Shown here in pieces: positions 34,556 through 45,019 of a DNA stretch of 64,000 nucleotides. Both the position numbers and the translations under genes were made by a program. How positions within the stretch are numbered: the stretch's first letter is position 1; each line of letters starts with the position of its first letter. The notes under the pieces were generated by a model. That model was given only the letters and a program-made list of their open reading frames with translations. It searched no databases and was not told where the DNA came from. Origin of the DNA: Corynebacterium ammoniagenes DSM 20306. GTDB lineage: Bacteria > Actinomycetota > Actinomycetes > Mycobacteriales > Mycobacteriaceae. The DNA lies in the NCBI RefSeq assembly GCF_001941425.1, contig NZ_CP009244.1, forward strand, positions 2,666,001-2,730,000, read 5' to 3'.

Positions 34556-35791
34556 ATGACCAACCACAACGATAATGACATTGTCTTTTGCTCTCCGCTG
34601 CGCACACCAGTCGGGCGCTACGGCGGTGTCTTCCGCGATATCGCCGTAGAAGATCTGGCCACGACCGTCGTTGATGCCATCGTGGAGCGCACTGGACTCG
34701 GCGCGCAGGATGTCGATGACATCATTTTGGGACAGGCAAGCCCCAATGGCGCGGCACCAGCTTTAGGTCGCATCGTTGCGCTGAACTCGGCGTTGGGTAA
34801 AGAAGTACCTGGTATGCAGCTCGATCGTCGTTGTGGTTCGGGACTGCAGGCAGTGATGACTGCAGCGGCCCACGTTGCTGTGGGCGCCGCTGACCTCATT
34901 ATCGCTGGTGGCGCGGAATCCATGTCACGCACCGAATACACCGTGGACGGTGCCATTCGCTGGGGTGTAAAAGGTGGCGACATGCAGCTGCGCGACCGTT
35001 TGGCCGAAGCACGTGAGACCGCGGGCGGCAAGAAGCACCCAATTCCTGGCGGCATGATTGAAACGGCTGAGAACGTTCGCCGCGAGTACAAGCTCACCCG
35101 CGAAGCGCAGGATCAGATGGCTGCCGCATCCCACGAGCGCGCACTGAAGGCACAGGCAGAAAACTGGTTTGAAGAAGAGATCGTGCCGATCACTGTGCCA
35201 GCGAAAAAGCGCGGTCAGGAACCAACCGTGGTCACCGCCGATGAAGGCCCTCGTGAAGGCTCAACCCCGGAAAAGCTCGCCAACCTGCGCACCATTCGCG
35301 GCAAGCAGGATGATGAAGCAACGGTGACCGCAGGAAATGCATCCTCACAAAACGATGGCGCCGCAGCCATGATTGTCACCACTCGCAAAAAGGCGGCTGA
35401 ACTGGGCCTTAGCCCTATGCTGAGCCTAAAGGGCTGGGCGGTTGCTGGTGTTGCACCGGAGACCATGGGCGTCGGCCCGGTTCCTGCTACTAAAAAGGCA
35501 TTGGAGCGCACCGGTGTCAGCTTGGATGACCTGGATGCCATTGAGCTCAATGAGGCTTTCGCTGCTCAGGCTCTAGCAGTCTTGGAAGAATGGGACTTGA
35601 ACTGGGATGATTCCCGCCTCAACACCTGGGGCTCTGGCATTTCCTTAGGCCACCCCGTCGGCGCTACGGGCGCTCGCATGTTGGTGACGTTGGCGCACCG
35701 CTTAAAGCGTGAAGGTGGCAGCTTGGGCCTGGCCACCATGTGCATCGGTGGTGGCCAGGGCATGGCAGCGGTTGTAGAAAAGGAAGGTTAA
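34556..35791 (+). CDS. pcaF: 3-oxoadipyl-CoA thiolase PcaF
   Basis: A 411-aa thiolase. The nucleophile Cys is in LDRRCGSGLQA, followed by NEAFAAQALAV, GSGISLGHPVGATGARM and CIGGGQGMA. It cleaves 3-oxoadipyl-CoA to acetyl-CoA and succinyl-CoA, the last step of the ortho pathway. Position in a pca cluster distinguishes it from PaaJ. AAGGAG lies before the ATG; pcaD starts 6 bp after the stop. Confidence 0.92.
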   Translation: MTNHNDNDIVFCSPLRTPVGRYGGVFRDIAVEDLATTVVDAIVERTGLGAQDVDDIILGQASPNGAAPALGRIVALNSALGKEVPGMQLDRRCGSGLQAVMTAAAHVAVGAADLIIAGGAESMSRTEYTVDGAIRWGVKGGDMQLRDRLAEARETAGGKKHPIPGGMIETAENVRREYKLTREAQDQMAAASHERALKAQAENWFEEEIVPITVPAKKRGQEPTVVTADEGPREGSTPEKLANLRTIRGKQDDEATVTAGNASSQNDGAAAMIVTTRKKAAELGLSPMLSLKGWAVAGVAPETMGVGPVPATKKALERTGVSLDDLDAIELNEAFAAQALAVLEEWDLNWDDSRLNTWGSGISLGHPVGATGARMLVTLAHRLKREGGSLGLATMCIGGGQGMAAVVEKEG

Positions 35792-35796
35792 AACAC

Positions 35797-36567
35797 ATGG
35801 CACAGTTACACTTTGTTGAATACGGTCCTCGCACGAGCGAACAGCCACAGGATACTTTGGTCTTTATTGGCTCGATTGGCTCCACGCTGGATATGTGGTT
35901 GCCGCAGCTCGATGCGCTTTCCGATGTTTTCCGCGTCATCGCCGTCGACCACCGCGGTCACGGCGGGTCCCCAGTGGTGGAAGGACCAGCATCGGTGGCA
36001 GATTTAGCCCAGGACGTGCAAGAGACCATCGCTCAGCTCGGCGTTGATACCTATGGCGTAGTCGGGCTTTCCCTGGGCGGTGCCGTGGCGCAGTACTTGG
36101 CGGCAAATGATTCCAAGGTCACCTCGGCTGCCCTGTTGTGCACGGCGCCGAAGTTTGGCACCCCAGAATCCTGGCATGAACGCGCACGGACGGTGCGCGC
36201 GGATTCCACCGCTGCCTTGGCTGATGGCGTGGTTGGCCGCTGGTTTTCAGAAGGATGGATGGCCGACAATCCCGCATCGACCGCGTTTTATCGCGAGATG
36301 ATTGCTACTACCCCTGCTGAAGGCTATGCCTCCTGCTCGGAAGCACTCGCCGACTGGGACTTCGCGGATGAACTCCCGAAGATTTCCGTTCCCGTGCTGG
36401 TTCTTGCTGGCGCCGATGACCCTTCTACCCCACCTGAGGTGCTCAAAGGCATTGGGGAAGCAGTCAGCGGTGAATCCACCTACGTGGAAATCAAGCCCGG
36501 CGCGCACGTGCCCACCATCGAGTCACCGCAGGAAGTCACCGACGCCCTGCGCACGCACTTTAGCTAG
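35797..36567 (+). CDS. pcaD: 3-oxoadipate enol-lactonase PcaD
   Basis: A 256-aa alpha/beta hydrolase. The catalytic triad can be placed: Ser92 (GLSLGG), Asp207/208 (AGADDPSTP) and His237 (GAHVP). It hydrolyses 3-oxoadipate enol-lactone, the product of CatC, to 3-oxoadipate. AAGGAAGG precedes the ATG at 35797. It is not fused to a carboxymuconolactone decarboxylase (as in PcaL), and no pcaC lies nearby. Confidence 0.9.
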   Translation: MAQLHFVEYGPRTSEQPQDTLVFIGSIGSTLDMWLPQLDALSDVFRVIAVDHRGHGGSPVVEGPASVADLAQDVQETIAQLGVDTYGVVGLSLGGAVAQYLAANDSKVTSAALLCTAPKFGTPESWHERARTVRADSTAALADGVVGRWFSEGWMADNPASTAFYREMIATTPAEGYASCSEALADWDFADELPKISVPVLVLAGADDPSTPPEVLKGIGEAVSGESTYVEIKPGAHVPTIESPQEVTDALRTHFS

Positions 36568-36593
36568 TACTTATCAGGTTCAATAAAACCGAA

Positions 36594-36642
36594 AAGGCTC
36601 TGCCCTACTTCCTTCTTCACGAAGGGCGTAGGGCAGAGCCTT
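36594..36642. terminator. bidirectional terminator between pcaD and benR
   Basis: AAGGCTCTGCCCTAC (36594-36608) and GTAGGGCAGAGCCTT (36628-36642) are perfect 15-bp arms; an inner CCTTC/GAAGG stem extends the hairpin. It separates two convergent genes. Confidence 0.9.
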
Positions 36643-36645
36643 GTG

Positions 36646-39393
36646 TTATTCGCGCAGTGCCTGCGCAAGCGCTGCCGGTAATTCTGTCCGCGTACGAATC
36701 TGCAGCTTGCGGTAGATGCGCGTGAGATGAAATTCCACGGTCTTCGGCGATAAGAAAAGCTGCGCGGCAATTTCTTTATTGGTCAGACCGCTGGCAGCAT
36801 TCTGCGCGACTTCTAGTTCCTGGGTAGTCAACGACGACGCTGATGCCTGCCGTGGTCCAAGGCCTCCTGCGCGACGCTCGCGGTTGATCTTTTCCACATA
36901 GGCATGCGCACCCATGGATTGATATACCTCAGCTGCCCTGGCCAAGTAGCCATCGGCATGCTTGCGCCGGCCCAAGCGTCGCAATGCCTGGCCAAAAGCA
37001 AAAAGGGTTCGGCCCTGGTATGGACGCATATGCGTCGAGGACATCATTTCGATGGCTTCTTCGTATAACTTCACGCCGCGTTCTGTTTCGCCGAGCACTA
37101 AGGCTTGGTGCGCGCGTTCGGGGACTAGGCGTGCATACAGGCTAAAGTTATTGACCCTCTTGGCATCGTCTTCTGCCTCGGACAATAGTTCATCGGCCTC
37201 GTCTAAACGTTTGGTGCTGAGTAAGACATTGACCGCCAAGTCACGCCACGGCCAATAGCCCGGTTGGCTAATGTTGGTTTCTTTATCGATGGCAATGAGT
37301 TGATCGGCAGCGCGGGTTGCTTCCAACATCTGGTTCTCACGCAGGCCAGTAACAATGCGCGTAATCGCAGCGGGTACGCGCTGGATCACAAAAGCGTCAT
37401 TGCCGATAAGTAGGCGGTTGCGGTAGTTTGCCGCCATCGAATACGAACCGCGCAGCTGCGAGATAATAGCGCCTGTCCACAACAGCAATGGGTTGAGCAG
37501 ATCAATGCCATAGTAGTCAGCCTGGAATAGGCCTTTTTCTACCGTCGCAATGGCATCATCCCACTCACCTAGTAAAAATTCTGCGCGGGCCAGCCAGGCT
37601 AGTTGCCACAGATCAATACGCGTGGAGCCTTCATCTCGCGGCAATTGCTGGAGTTCCTGGCGGGCAGAAATAGGATCATCATTGGCAAGTTTGATCCAGC
37701 CTGACACCATGTGTCGGCGCTGCGCCAGTACCGGAGATTCTCCTGGCTGAAGGTGAATTTCCGTGTACGTACCGTTGATCGCAGAATCCGCGACTGTCGC
37801 AATATAGCCCGCTGATAAAGCAGGCTCTGACGTGGGCCCACCCCATTTCGCAGCATCCTCTGCCGCTTCAATAACCCCTGGCAAGTTCCAATTGGCAATC
37901 TCCGCCAAGGCTTTGTAGCTAGCAAGCTGCGCGCGAGTCTGATTCGGGGCGCTGTGATCGAGCAACGCATTGTCTAACCGAGAAAGGGCCTCGTTGCGGC
38001 GTCCTTGGTGAATAGCCAAATATCCCAATAAGGAATCACGCCACATATCAGGCTTGTGGGTATCGAGCGTGCGGGCACGATCTGCAACAGCACGAATATT
38101 GGAGGAAGATACCAACGCTTCCATCTGGCTGAGCTCGTACTGCCGCTGTTGTTCTTTCGTTGAACTTAACTCCGAGGCCAACCGGTAGAATTCCGCGGCT
38201 TCTTTCCACCGGCCCGCATTGCCCAAGCCCTCGGCGGCTTCTGCAAGTTCTGTGGCAATCGCCTTATCATGCGTGCTCATACCCAATGCCCGGTGAACCA
38301 GGGATTGGGCCTTATCCCCGCGCGCCTCGTAGTATTTGTGCGCGCCTTTATGAAATGCTCGGCGCCGCGCTGGGCCTACCGTTGCCCCGACGGTGTATTT
38401 ATCTTCGACGGCGCTAAATTCCAGCACCGGCGGAAACACGCCCGCCACTACAGAGACGATTCCGACATTAATGGCAGATTCTAAAGCCCAGTCCACGCCT
38501 TCGGTGCCGACCATGTTCTCGAGAAGATCCAAGGTCGCCGCTTCATCCACACAAGCCAGAGCTTGGAGTGCGAAGAGGGTTTCTTCACTGAGTCCGCAGG
38601 ATTTTTCTTCCCAGCGCTGGATCCAGCGCTGCGGGACTTTGACGGTGACATTGCGTTTATGCCAGGCATCAGCCGGCAGGGCCGTCAATAGCTCGTGGAC
38701 TTTGCCCAAATACCCACCGGTCATAGACTGCAGACGCTCTGCAAGATCCACCGAAACCCGGGCACCAATATCGGACAGCGCGAAAGTTTGGATTTCTTCC
38801 GCCGTCATCGGCGTAATCTGCGCCGTGCTTTCTGCATATGCCAAGTACGGAGCATTGGAAGCGCCCGTCATCAACGCGATAAACCGGCCATCTTTCAGCG
38901 TGCTTAAAGCCGCACCCAATGCTTGGACGGTGGGTTCTTCCAGCAGGTGCGCATCATCGATGTGAATCAACGTCGAAGAAAATGGCACATCAACTATGTG
39001 CACCATCGAATCCAATGCGCTGTTGATATCTTCTGCAGCCTGCGGAGCCTGCGGGGCAGAGTTCACCTCGCCGTGGGCGTTTTCGCTTTCGGATTCAGTC
39101 AACACCAAGTTGATGCGGTTGATTAAGTCCGCGGTGTCCATGCCCGATGTCGCCGACATGGAATAGGCGGACCATCCGCTCAAGTTCCGCAAGATGGAGC
39201 GTGCCAGCGACGATTTACCAATGCTGCGATCACCATGGATCGCCAGGATCTGGCCCTTGCCCGGAGCCAAGCTATTGATCTCCGCCATCACCTTTTGAAT
39301 TTCTGGCCGGGCCAGCAAAGACAGGTCAATTCCGCTGCGGTGGGAATTAGTCGGGGCCATTGAAGTCATCTTAGGGGAAAACGCTCTCGTCAT
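36646..39393 (-). CDS. benR: LuxR-family ATP-binding (LAL/MalT-like) regulator, probable BenR
   Basis: A large regulator of about 915 aa. An N-terminal P-loop NTPase domain (AIHGDRSIGKSSLARSIL, about residues 52-68; TLIHIDDAHLLEEP as Walker B) is followed by a long helical TPR-like region (about 330-830) and a C-terminal LuxR HTH (LTTQELEVAQNAASGLTNKEIAAQLFLSPKTVEFHLTRIYRKLQ). In C. glutamicum a regulator of this type, BenR, follows benD, as here; its paralogue PcaO sits beside pcaHG, which are absent. The frame extends to GTG 39423, but a terminator-like hairpin lies in that part, so I start at ATG 39393; 39369 is also possible. Confidence 0.8.
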   Translation of the reverse strand: MTRAFSPKMTSMAPTNSHRSGIDLSLLARPEIQKVMAEINSLAPGKGQILAIHGDRSIGKSSLARSILRNLSGWSAYSMSATSGMDTADLINRINLVLTESESENAHGEVNSAPQAPQAAEDINSALDSMVHIVDVPFSSTLIHIDDAHLLEEPTVQALGAALSTLKDGRFIALMTGASNAPYLAYAESTAQITPMTAEEIQTFALSDIGARVSVDLAERLQSMTGGYLGKVHELLTALPADAWHKRNVTVKVPQRWIQRWEEKSCGLSEETLFALQALACVDEAATLDLLENMVGTEGVDWALESAINVGIVSVVAGVFPPVLEFSAVEDKYTVGATVGPARRRAFHKGAHKYYEARGDKAQSLVHRALGMSTHDKAIATELAEAAEGLGNAGRWKEAAEFYRLASELSSTKEQQRQYELSQMEALVSSSNIRAVADRARTLDTHKPDMWRDSLLGYLAIHQGRRNEALSRLDNALLDHSAPNQTRAQLASYKALAEIANWNLPGVIEAAEDAAKWGGPTSEPALSAGYIATVADSAINGTYTEIHLQPGESPVLAQRRHMVSGWIKLANDDPISARQELQQLPRDEGSTRIDLWQLAWLARAEFLLGEWDDAIATVEKGLFQADYYGIDLLNPLLLWTGAIISQLRGSYSMAANYRNRLLIGNDAFVIQRVPAAITRIVTGLRENQMLEATRAADQLIAIDKETNISQPGYWPWRDLAVNVLLSTKRLDEADELLSEAEDDAKRVNNFSLYARLVPERAHQALVLGETERGVKLYEEAIEMMSSTHMRPYQGRTLFAFGQALRRLGRRKHADGYLARAAEVYQSMGAHAYVEKINRERRAGGLGPRQASASSLTTQELEVAQNAASGLTNKEIAAQLFLSPKTVEFHLTRIYRKLQIRTRTELPAALAQALRE

Positions 39394-39402
39394 ATGCAAA
39401 AT

Positions 39403-39447
39403 GACAGGCTGCACCAGCCTCACTGATTGAAGCTTGTGCAGCCTGTC
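39403..39447 (-). terminator. hairpin between benD and benR, probable benABCD terminator
   Basis: GACAGGCTGCAC (39403-39414) and GTGCAGCCTGTC (39436-39447) are perfect 12-bp arms with a 21-nt loop. On the minus strand the stem is followed by ATTTTG. It lies 69 bp after the benD stop and just before the benR ATG, and may attenuate read-through into benR. Confidence 0.75.
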
Positions 39448-39515
39448 TACTTTCTTTACTCGAAACGGACTCGGAGGTTGCGACCTGGCGCGACCTGAAA
39501 GGGGCTTACCGGGTC

Positions 39516-40376
39516 TTAGCCTTGGTCACCACCCGAGACGGGGAGAACAGATCCGGTGATATAGCTTGCTTCCCGCGATGCCAAAAAGCAGATGGGGGCA
39601 GTCTGTTCATCCAATGTGCCATAGCGCTTCATCAACGAAGAATCTACGGTTTGGTCAACAATTTGCTGGTACCACTGCTTTTCCTGCTCATCGTCAGGCA
39701 ATGGCCCACGCTGCACCGCACGCGCCGGAGCCAGCGTGCCACCTGGTGCGGCAGCCACGATGCGCACATTATGGTGCGCTGCTTCATGCGCGAGCGCAGA
39801 AACAATACCGTTGACTCCGCCCTTGGCAGCGGCATAAGGCACACGGTTAATACCACCGGTCGCCGTCGATGACACATTAACAATGACACCTTGCTGGCTG
39901 CCGGCCTCTGTGGTGTTTTTGCCGGAGTAGGCATCGATAAGCGCTGGCAATACCGCCCGGCACATCCACAGCGTGGGGAAGAGAGAACGGTTAATTTCCT
40001 TCTCGATCTCCTCTGGCGTGTAGTGCTCGTAGGGTTTTGCCCAGATGGTGCCGCCGACGTTATTAATCAGCACATCTACGCGTCCGGCCTTGGCCAGTGC
40101 GAAGTCCACGGCGGACTGCGCTCCGGCAAAGGTTTCCAGATCGGCGGTGGTGGAGTACGTCTGACCCGCACCAGTGCCAGCGAGTTGTTCTGCGCGCTCA
40201 TGCACCAAATCAGCGCGGTCTACCAAGACCACGGTGCCATCTTCACGCGCGATGCGCTGGGCTACAGCAAAGCCAATGCCCTGGGCTGCACCCGTGACAA
40301 TAACAACTTGGTCTTTGAAGCGCTGCGGGGTAAAAATACCCTGCTCATCGGCGGCGCCACCTACAGGCATCGTCAT
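39516..40376 (-). CDS. benD: 1,6-dihydroxycyclohexa-2,4-diene-1-carboxylate dehydrogenase BenD
   Basis: A 286-aa short-chain dehydrogenase. The NAD motif VTGAAQGIGFAVAQRIA is near residues 27-43, NNVGG near 103, and the catalytic Ser-Tyr-Lys in NVSSTATGG and VPYAAAKGG. It oxidises and decarboxylates the benzoate cis-diol to catechol. Its ATG immediately follows the benC TAG, and AAGGTGG in the benC end is the ribosome site. Confidence 0.93.
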   Translation of the reverse strand: MTMPVGGAADEQGIFTPQRFKDQVVIVTGAAQGIGFAVAQRIAREDGTVVLVDRADLVHERAEQLAGTGAGQTYSTTADLETFAGAQSAVDFALAKAGRVDVLINNVGGTIWAKPYEHYTPEEIEKEINRSLFPTLWMCRAVLPALIDAYSGKNTTEAGSQQGVIVNVSSTATGGINRVPYAAAKGGVNGIVSALAHEAAHHNVRIVAAAPGGTLAPARAVQRGPLPDDEQEKQWYQQIVDQTVDSSLMKRYGTLDEQTAPICFLASREASYITGSVLPVSGGDQG

Positions 40377-41483
40377 CTATACGCCCACCTTTTCGGCAAC
40401 CCTCTCGGCCTTTTCCGCGACCTGCTCACCAGTTTCTGCCTGCGCCTCAGCGGCACCTGGCTGCTGGTTGGCATTGAACTTCTCATAGTAGAAATTCAGC
40501 GGTGGGGTGTCGTGGCTGTCGAAGTACTTGCGTACTGCCTCCACCATTGGTGGTGGGCCGCACAGGTAGGAATCGGCTTCACCATCGGCGAGGTGCTCCG
40601 TCGGATCCATGTGATCGGTGACAAAGCCACAGCGCTCATGTCCTTCTTCTTGCGATAACACGGTGAAGAAGTCAAAGTCCTCAATGCGATCCTTATACGC
40701 GGCGATTTCTTCCAAACGCACCAGGTCTTCGCTGGTATTCGCGCCATAGATGAGGCGAACTGGAACATCCAGCAGCTCATCATTGGCCAAAGATTCCATA
40801 ATGGACATCACTGGTGCCAAGCCGGTGCCGCCAGCCAGCAACAGCACTGGCTGCAGTGGCTCGCGCAGGAAGAAGGAACCCATAGGTCCTTCAAACTCCA
40901 GCTTGTCGCCGACCTTCGCGACGTCTTTCAGCCAGTTGGTCATCAAACCATCCGGGGTGTTTTTGATGAGGAACCCGATCTTCTCCACCTCTGGGCCGGT
41001 GGCAAAGGAGTAGGAACGGGTCTCAGTGGAGCCAGGGACGGTGATGTTGACGTACTGTCCCGGCAGGAAGTTCAAACGCTCGCGGTCTTCTACTTCCAGC
41101 TCCAACTCAAAGACGGTGTCCGACAAGGCGCCCACCTTGGTGACCTCAGCACTGAAGGTTTCCGGACCGGTCTTAGCCAATACGGAGGTGGTGCGAATCT
41201 GCAAGACCATATCGGAGCGTGGCTTGGACTGGCATGGCAAGCAGAAACCATTGTCCAGCTCGTCTTGGGTCATTGCGTCATCAACGAACTCGCCTTCGTC
41301 GAAGTCACCAGACTCACAAAATGCCTTGCAGGTACCGCAGGCGCCATCACGGCAGTCAAAAGGAATATTGATCTTGGACTGGTATGCAGCATCTGCCACG
41401 GTCTGATCTTCTGCACACGGAATGAACTTGGTGATTCCGTCTTCGAAGGCCAATGCAATCTTGTGCTCAGTTTTGGTAGACAT
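40377..41483 (-). CDS. benC: benzoate 1,2-dioxygenase reductase BenC, with acidic C-terminal tail
   Basis: A 368-aa reductase passing electrons from NADH to the BenAB oxygenase. Domain order: N-terminal [2Fe-2S] ferredoxin (CRDGACGTCKAFC plus CLPC), FAD domain (LPGQYVNITVPGSTETRSYSFA), NAD domain (AGGTGLAPVMSIMESL; YLCGPPPMVEAVRKYF). After the normal end (NFYYEKF) comes a 32-residue extension of Ala, Glu, Gln and Lys (PGAAEAQAETGEQVAEKAER and on to the end) that is unlike other BenC proteins I know. The ATG at 41483 has AAGGAGG 8 nt upstream; the earlier ATG at 41489 is too close. Confidence 0.92.
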   Translation of the reverse strand: MSTKTEHKIALAFEDGITKFIPCAEDQTVADAAYQSKINIPFDCRDGACGTCKAFCESGDFDEGEFVDDAMTQDELDNGFCLPCQSKPRSDMVLQIRTTSVLAKTGPETFSAEVTKVGALSDTVFELELEVEDRERLNFLPGQYVNITVPGSTETRSYSFATGPEVEKIGFLIKNTPDGLMTNWLKDVAKVGDKLEFEGPMGSFFLREPLQPVLLLAGGTGLAPVMSIMESLANDELLDVPVRLIYGANTSEDLVRLEEIAAYKDRIEDFDFFTVLSQEEGHERCGFVTDHMDPTEHLADGEADSYLCGPPPMVEAVRKYFDSHDTPPLNFYYEKFNANQQPGAAEAQAETGEQVAEKAERVAEKVGV

Positions 41484-41538
41484 TTTCATGCCCTCCTTAA
41501 AAATTCGGGTATCCGAAAAATCGAATGCGGTCTGGGAA

Positions 41539-42051
41539 TTAGACCATGTACACATCGACGATGTGGTGGATGAAGTCATTGCGCAAAATGATGCGCTGCT
41601 TCTTAAACAGCGGCTTACCAGTGGAGAAATCCAAGGTAGCGAAGGTGGTACCGAAGTAGTTATCGGTGGTTTCGTAGCGGTAGTAGTAGTTAGTCCAGTT
41701 GAAGCGGATATCTACTTCATTTTCGCGGCGCTCCAGGATTTCCACGTTGGTGATGTTGTGGCCAGTGCGTGGATCCGGCAAGGACGTTGCGGAGGAACGC
41801 TCCGTGCGGATACGGAAGATACGGTCTTCCAGGCCCGCGCGGTTGGGGTAGTAAATCAGTGAAATTTCAGACTGGGGATCTTCGGTGAGTTCACCGTCAT
41901 CATCCCACGCTGGCATCCAGTACTCAGCGTCTTCGGTGAAGCACTCGATCCACTCTTCGAACTGGCGCTCATCGAGCAAACGTGCCTGATAGTAGAGGAA
42001 GTCTTCGACTTCCGTACGGGTAACTTCTTGGGTCATAAGTGCTTGCGTCAT
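41539..42051 (-). CDS. benB: benzoate 1,2-dioxygenase small (beta) subunit BenB
   Basis: A 170-aa ring-hydroxylating dioxygenase beta subunit: VEDFLYYQARLLDERQFEEWIECFTEDAEYWMPAW near the start and FDYSTGKPLFKKQRIILRN-like end (here LDFSTGKPLFKKQRIILRND). It forms the alpha3beta3 oxygenase with BenA. AAGGAG lies about 8 nt before the ATG. It lies 47 bp after benA. Confidence 0.93.
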   Translation of the reverse strand: MTQALMTQEVTRTEVEDFLYYQARLLDERQFEEWIECFTEDAEYWMPAWDDDGELTEDPQSEISLIYYPNRAGLEDRIFRIRTERSSATSLPDPRTGHNITNVEILERRENEVDIRFNWTNYYYRYETTDNYFGTTFATLDFSTGKPLFKKQRIILRNDFIHHIVDVYMV

Positions 42052-42098
42052 GGGGACCTCTCCTTATATAGAAGGTTGGGACAAATATCGAGTGGGGA

Positions 42099-43616
42099 TT
42101 AACGACGACGGGAACGACGGGAACGGCGTGGTGCACCAGCTCCCGATGCAGCCTTTTCAGCAGCCGCTGCTTCCGCGGCTTCCTTCTTGGCTGCCGCAGC
42201 GAGTGCGAATTCGCGCGATGCTTCCGATGCAGCCTTCGCATCAACGAGGTCCTTGTTGACGGACGCATCCATCTTGACCGCATGGCGCATGACGTCTTCC
42301 CAGTATCCGTGCTGGATTGGGTACAGACCTTCATCCTCGGTGCGAGCACCAGAGGACAGCACTTCATTAAGCTGCAGCTTGGTTGCCAACTCGTTAGGAC
42401 CGCTTTGCTGCTGGTGCTGGCCACGAGTCATGTCATTCCATGGGAATGACGTTGCCAGGTAAGTCTTTTGGCAAGAACGGAATTCCTCCAGGTCATCTGG
42501 GGTTGCCATGCCGGTTGCGTTGAAGAAGTCCTCGTACTGACGGATGCGGTTTGCCCGGTTCTCTGCAGATTCGCCCTTTGGCGCGATGCAGTAGATGGTG
42601 ACCTTGGTCTGATCCACAGAGATGGGCTCAAGGCGACGAATCTGGGTGGAGAACTGGTCCATGACGTACACGTTCGGGTACAGGCACAGGTTGCGGGATG
42701 CACCAACCATGAAGTTGGCGCGCTCCTCACCGTGCAGTTCAGCCAATTCATCCAAGCGGTCATAGACTGGGCGGTCTTCTGGGTTGGCCCACTGGCTCCA
42801 CAGCATCAGGTGGCCATTCGGGAAGGAGAAGTAGCCGCCACCCTGGTTGCCCCAGTCACCAGCGCTCATTGCGCGGGTTTCATTCTTGGACTCACCGGAG
42901 TCACGACGAGACGTGGTTGCTGCATAGTTCCAGTGGGTGGAGGAAACGTGGTAGCCATCGGCACCGTTTTCTGCCTGCAGCTTCCAGTTGCCGTCATAGG
43001 TGTAGGTGGACGAACCACGCAGTACTTCCAGGCCCTCCGGGGACTGGTCAATGAGCATGTCCAAGATGGCGCGGGAGTCACCCAAGTGCTCATCGAGTTC
43101 CACGACATCTGGGTTCAGCGAACCAAAGAGGAAGCCGCGGTAGCTTTCAAAGCGTGGGACGCGACGCAGGTCATGGCTGCCATCGGTGCGGAAGTTTTCT
43201 GGGTATCCACCATCTTCCTGGTCCTTGACCTTAAGCAGGCGACCGTCATTGGAGAAGGTCCAGCCGTGGAAAGGACAGGTGATGGTGGTGCGGTTGTCTG
43301 TCTTGCGGCGGCACAGCATGGCACCACGGTGGGAACACGCATTAATCAGCGCGTTGAGCTCACCATCTTTGGAGCGGGTGATCACGATGGGCTGGCGGCC
43401 AATATTGGTGGTGTAGTAGTCACCAACGTTTGGAATCTGGGACTCATGCGCAAGGAAAATCCAGTTACCTTCGAAGATGTAGCGCATTTCCAGGTCAAAA
43501 AGCTCTTCATCGGTGAACACCTTGCGGTTCACACGGACGACTCCGTCTTCTGGGCGGTAGTCCAGTGCGTTTTCCAGTGTTTCTTCCACCGAGTTACGGC
43601 GCGCTTGTACAGACAT
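42099..43616 (-). CDS. benA: benzoate 1,2-dioxygenase large (alpha) subunit BenA, with Ala/Arg-rich C-terminal tail
   Basis: A 505-aa Rieske oxygenase alpha subunit. The Rieske cluster ligands are Cys94-His96 (CSHRG) and Cys114-His117 (CPFHGW). The catalytic domain with the mononuclear iron site ([15 protein letters not shown]) follows. The last ~38 residues (468-505) are an Ala/Lys/Glu-rich stretch ending RRSRRSRRR; BenA proteins are usually about 450-460 aa, and this tail is unusual. AAAGGAG lies 7 nt before ATG 43616. It begins benABCD and diverges from catA. Confidence 0.94.
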   Translation of the reverse strand: MSVQARRNSVEETLENALDYRPEDGVVRVNRKVFTDEELFDLEMRYIFEGNWIFLAHESQIPNVGDYYTTNIGRQPIVITRSKDGELNALINACSHRGAMLCRRKTDNRTTITCPFHGWTFSNDGRLLKVKDQEDGGYPENFRTDGSHDLRRVPRFESYRGFLFGSLNPDVVELDEHLGDSRAILDMLIDQSPEGLEVLRGSSTYTYDGNWKLQAENGADGYHVSSTHWNYAATTSRRDSGESKNETRAMSAGDWGNQGGGYFSFPNGHLMLWSQWANPEDRPVYDRLDELAELHGEERANFMVGASRNLCLYPNVYVMDQFSTQIRRLEPISVDQTKVTIYCIAPKGESAENRANRIRQYEDFFNATGMATPDDLEEFRSCQKTYLATSFPWNDMTRGQHQQQSGPNELATKLQLNEVLSSGARTEDEGLYPIQHGYWEDVMRHAVKMDASVNKDLVDAKAASEASREFALAAAAKKEAAEAAAAEKAASGAGAPRRSRRSRRR

Positions 43617-43682
43617 GTGTACGCTCCTTTGAATTTTAGCCATGGGGACTTATCGCTTCCCTGAAGGATTCCCCAAGGAATT

Positions 43683-43770
43683 ACACCCTCTAACAGGTGT
43701 GCGATCTGTGCTTTCACCGATTCGTGAAAGATGCATTCCAACGTGCATCTCTCGCAGTCACGATCCGTGA
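43683..43770. promoter_or_regulatory. cluster of four inverted repeats upstream of benA
   Basis: Within 90 bp before benA are ACACC/GGTGT (43683-43700), CTTTCAC/GTGAAAG (43711-43730), AGATGCA/TGCATCT (43729-43750) and TCACG/CGTGA (43758-43770). The 521-bp ben-cat gap (43617-44137) has no gene; the other side holds the catA promoter. The repeats are candidate sites for BenR or a global regulator, or leader RNA structure. Confidence 0.5.
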
Positions 43771-44008
43771 TGTACGACTCACCATACGGATTTAAGCGAG
43801 CCACAACACTAGGTAGCGCCCTAGGGTTTACCAGGTACATGACGTGCGTCTACCGCACAATCACACTAATAGGTTGCCTGACCTGCATTGACATACTCGA
43901 AAATGAGAGCAATTCCGGCACTAAAGGTTTTGGGTAGCAAATTTCGATTGACTTCCACCATGCGCTAGGCCACAGTATTAAGTAGCAAGCAGTTCACATC
44001 ACAAGTAA

Positions 44009-44992
<984 letters not shown>

Positions 44993-45019
44993 TCCAAGCA
45001 GCTAAATAACCGCTCTATC

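Noticed and set aside
36646..39393. Assignment of the large LuxR regulator as PcaO
   Set aside because: PcaO accompanies pcaHG, which are absent; the position directly after benABCD fits BenR better. PcaO remains the fallback.
42468..43664. 398-aa open frame antisense to benA
   Set aside because: It is the complement of a strongly conserved Rieske oxygenase gene; no ribosome site or recognisable protein.
43711..43770. GlxR (cAMP-receptor) box before benA
   Set aside because: No TGTGA-N6-TCACA match; the palindromes there have other arms and spacing.
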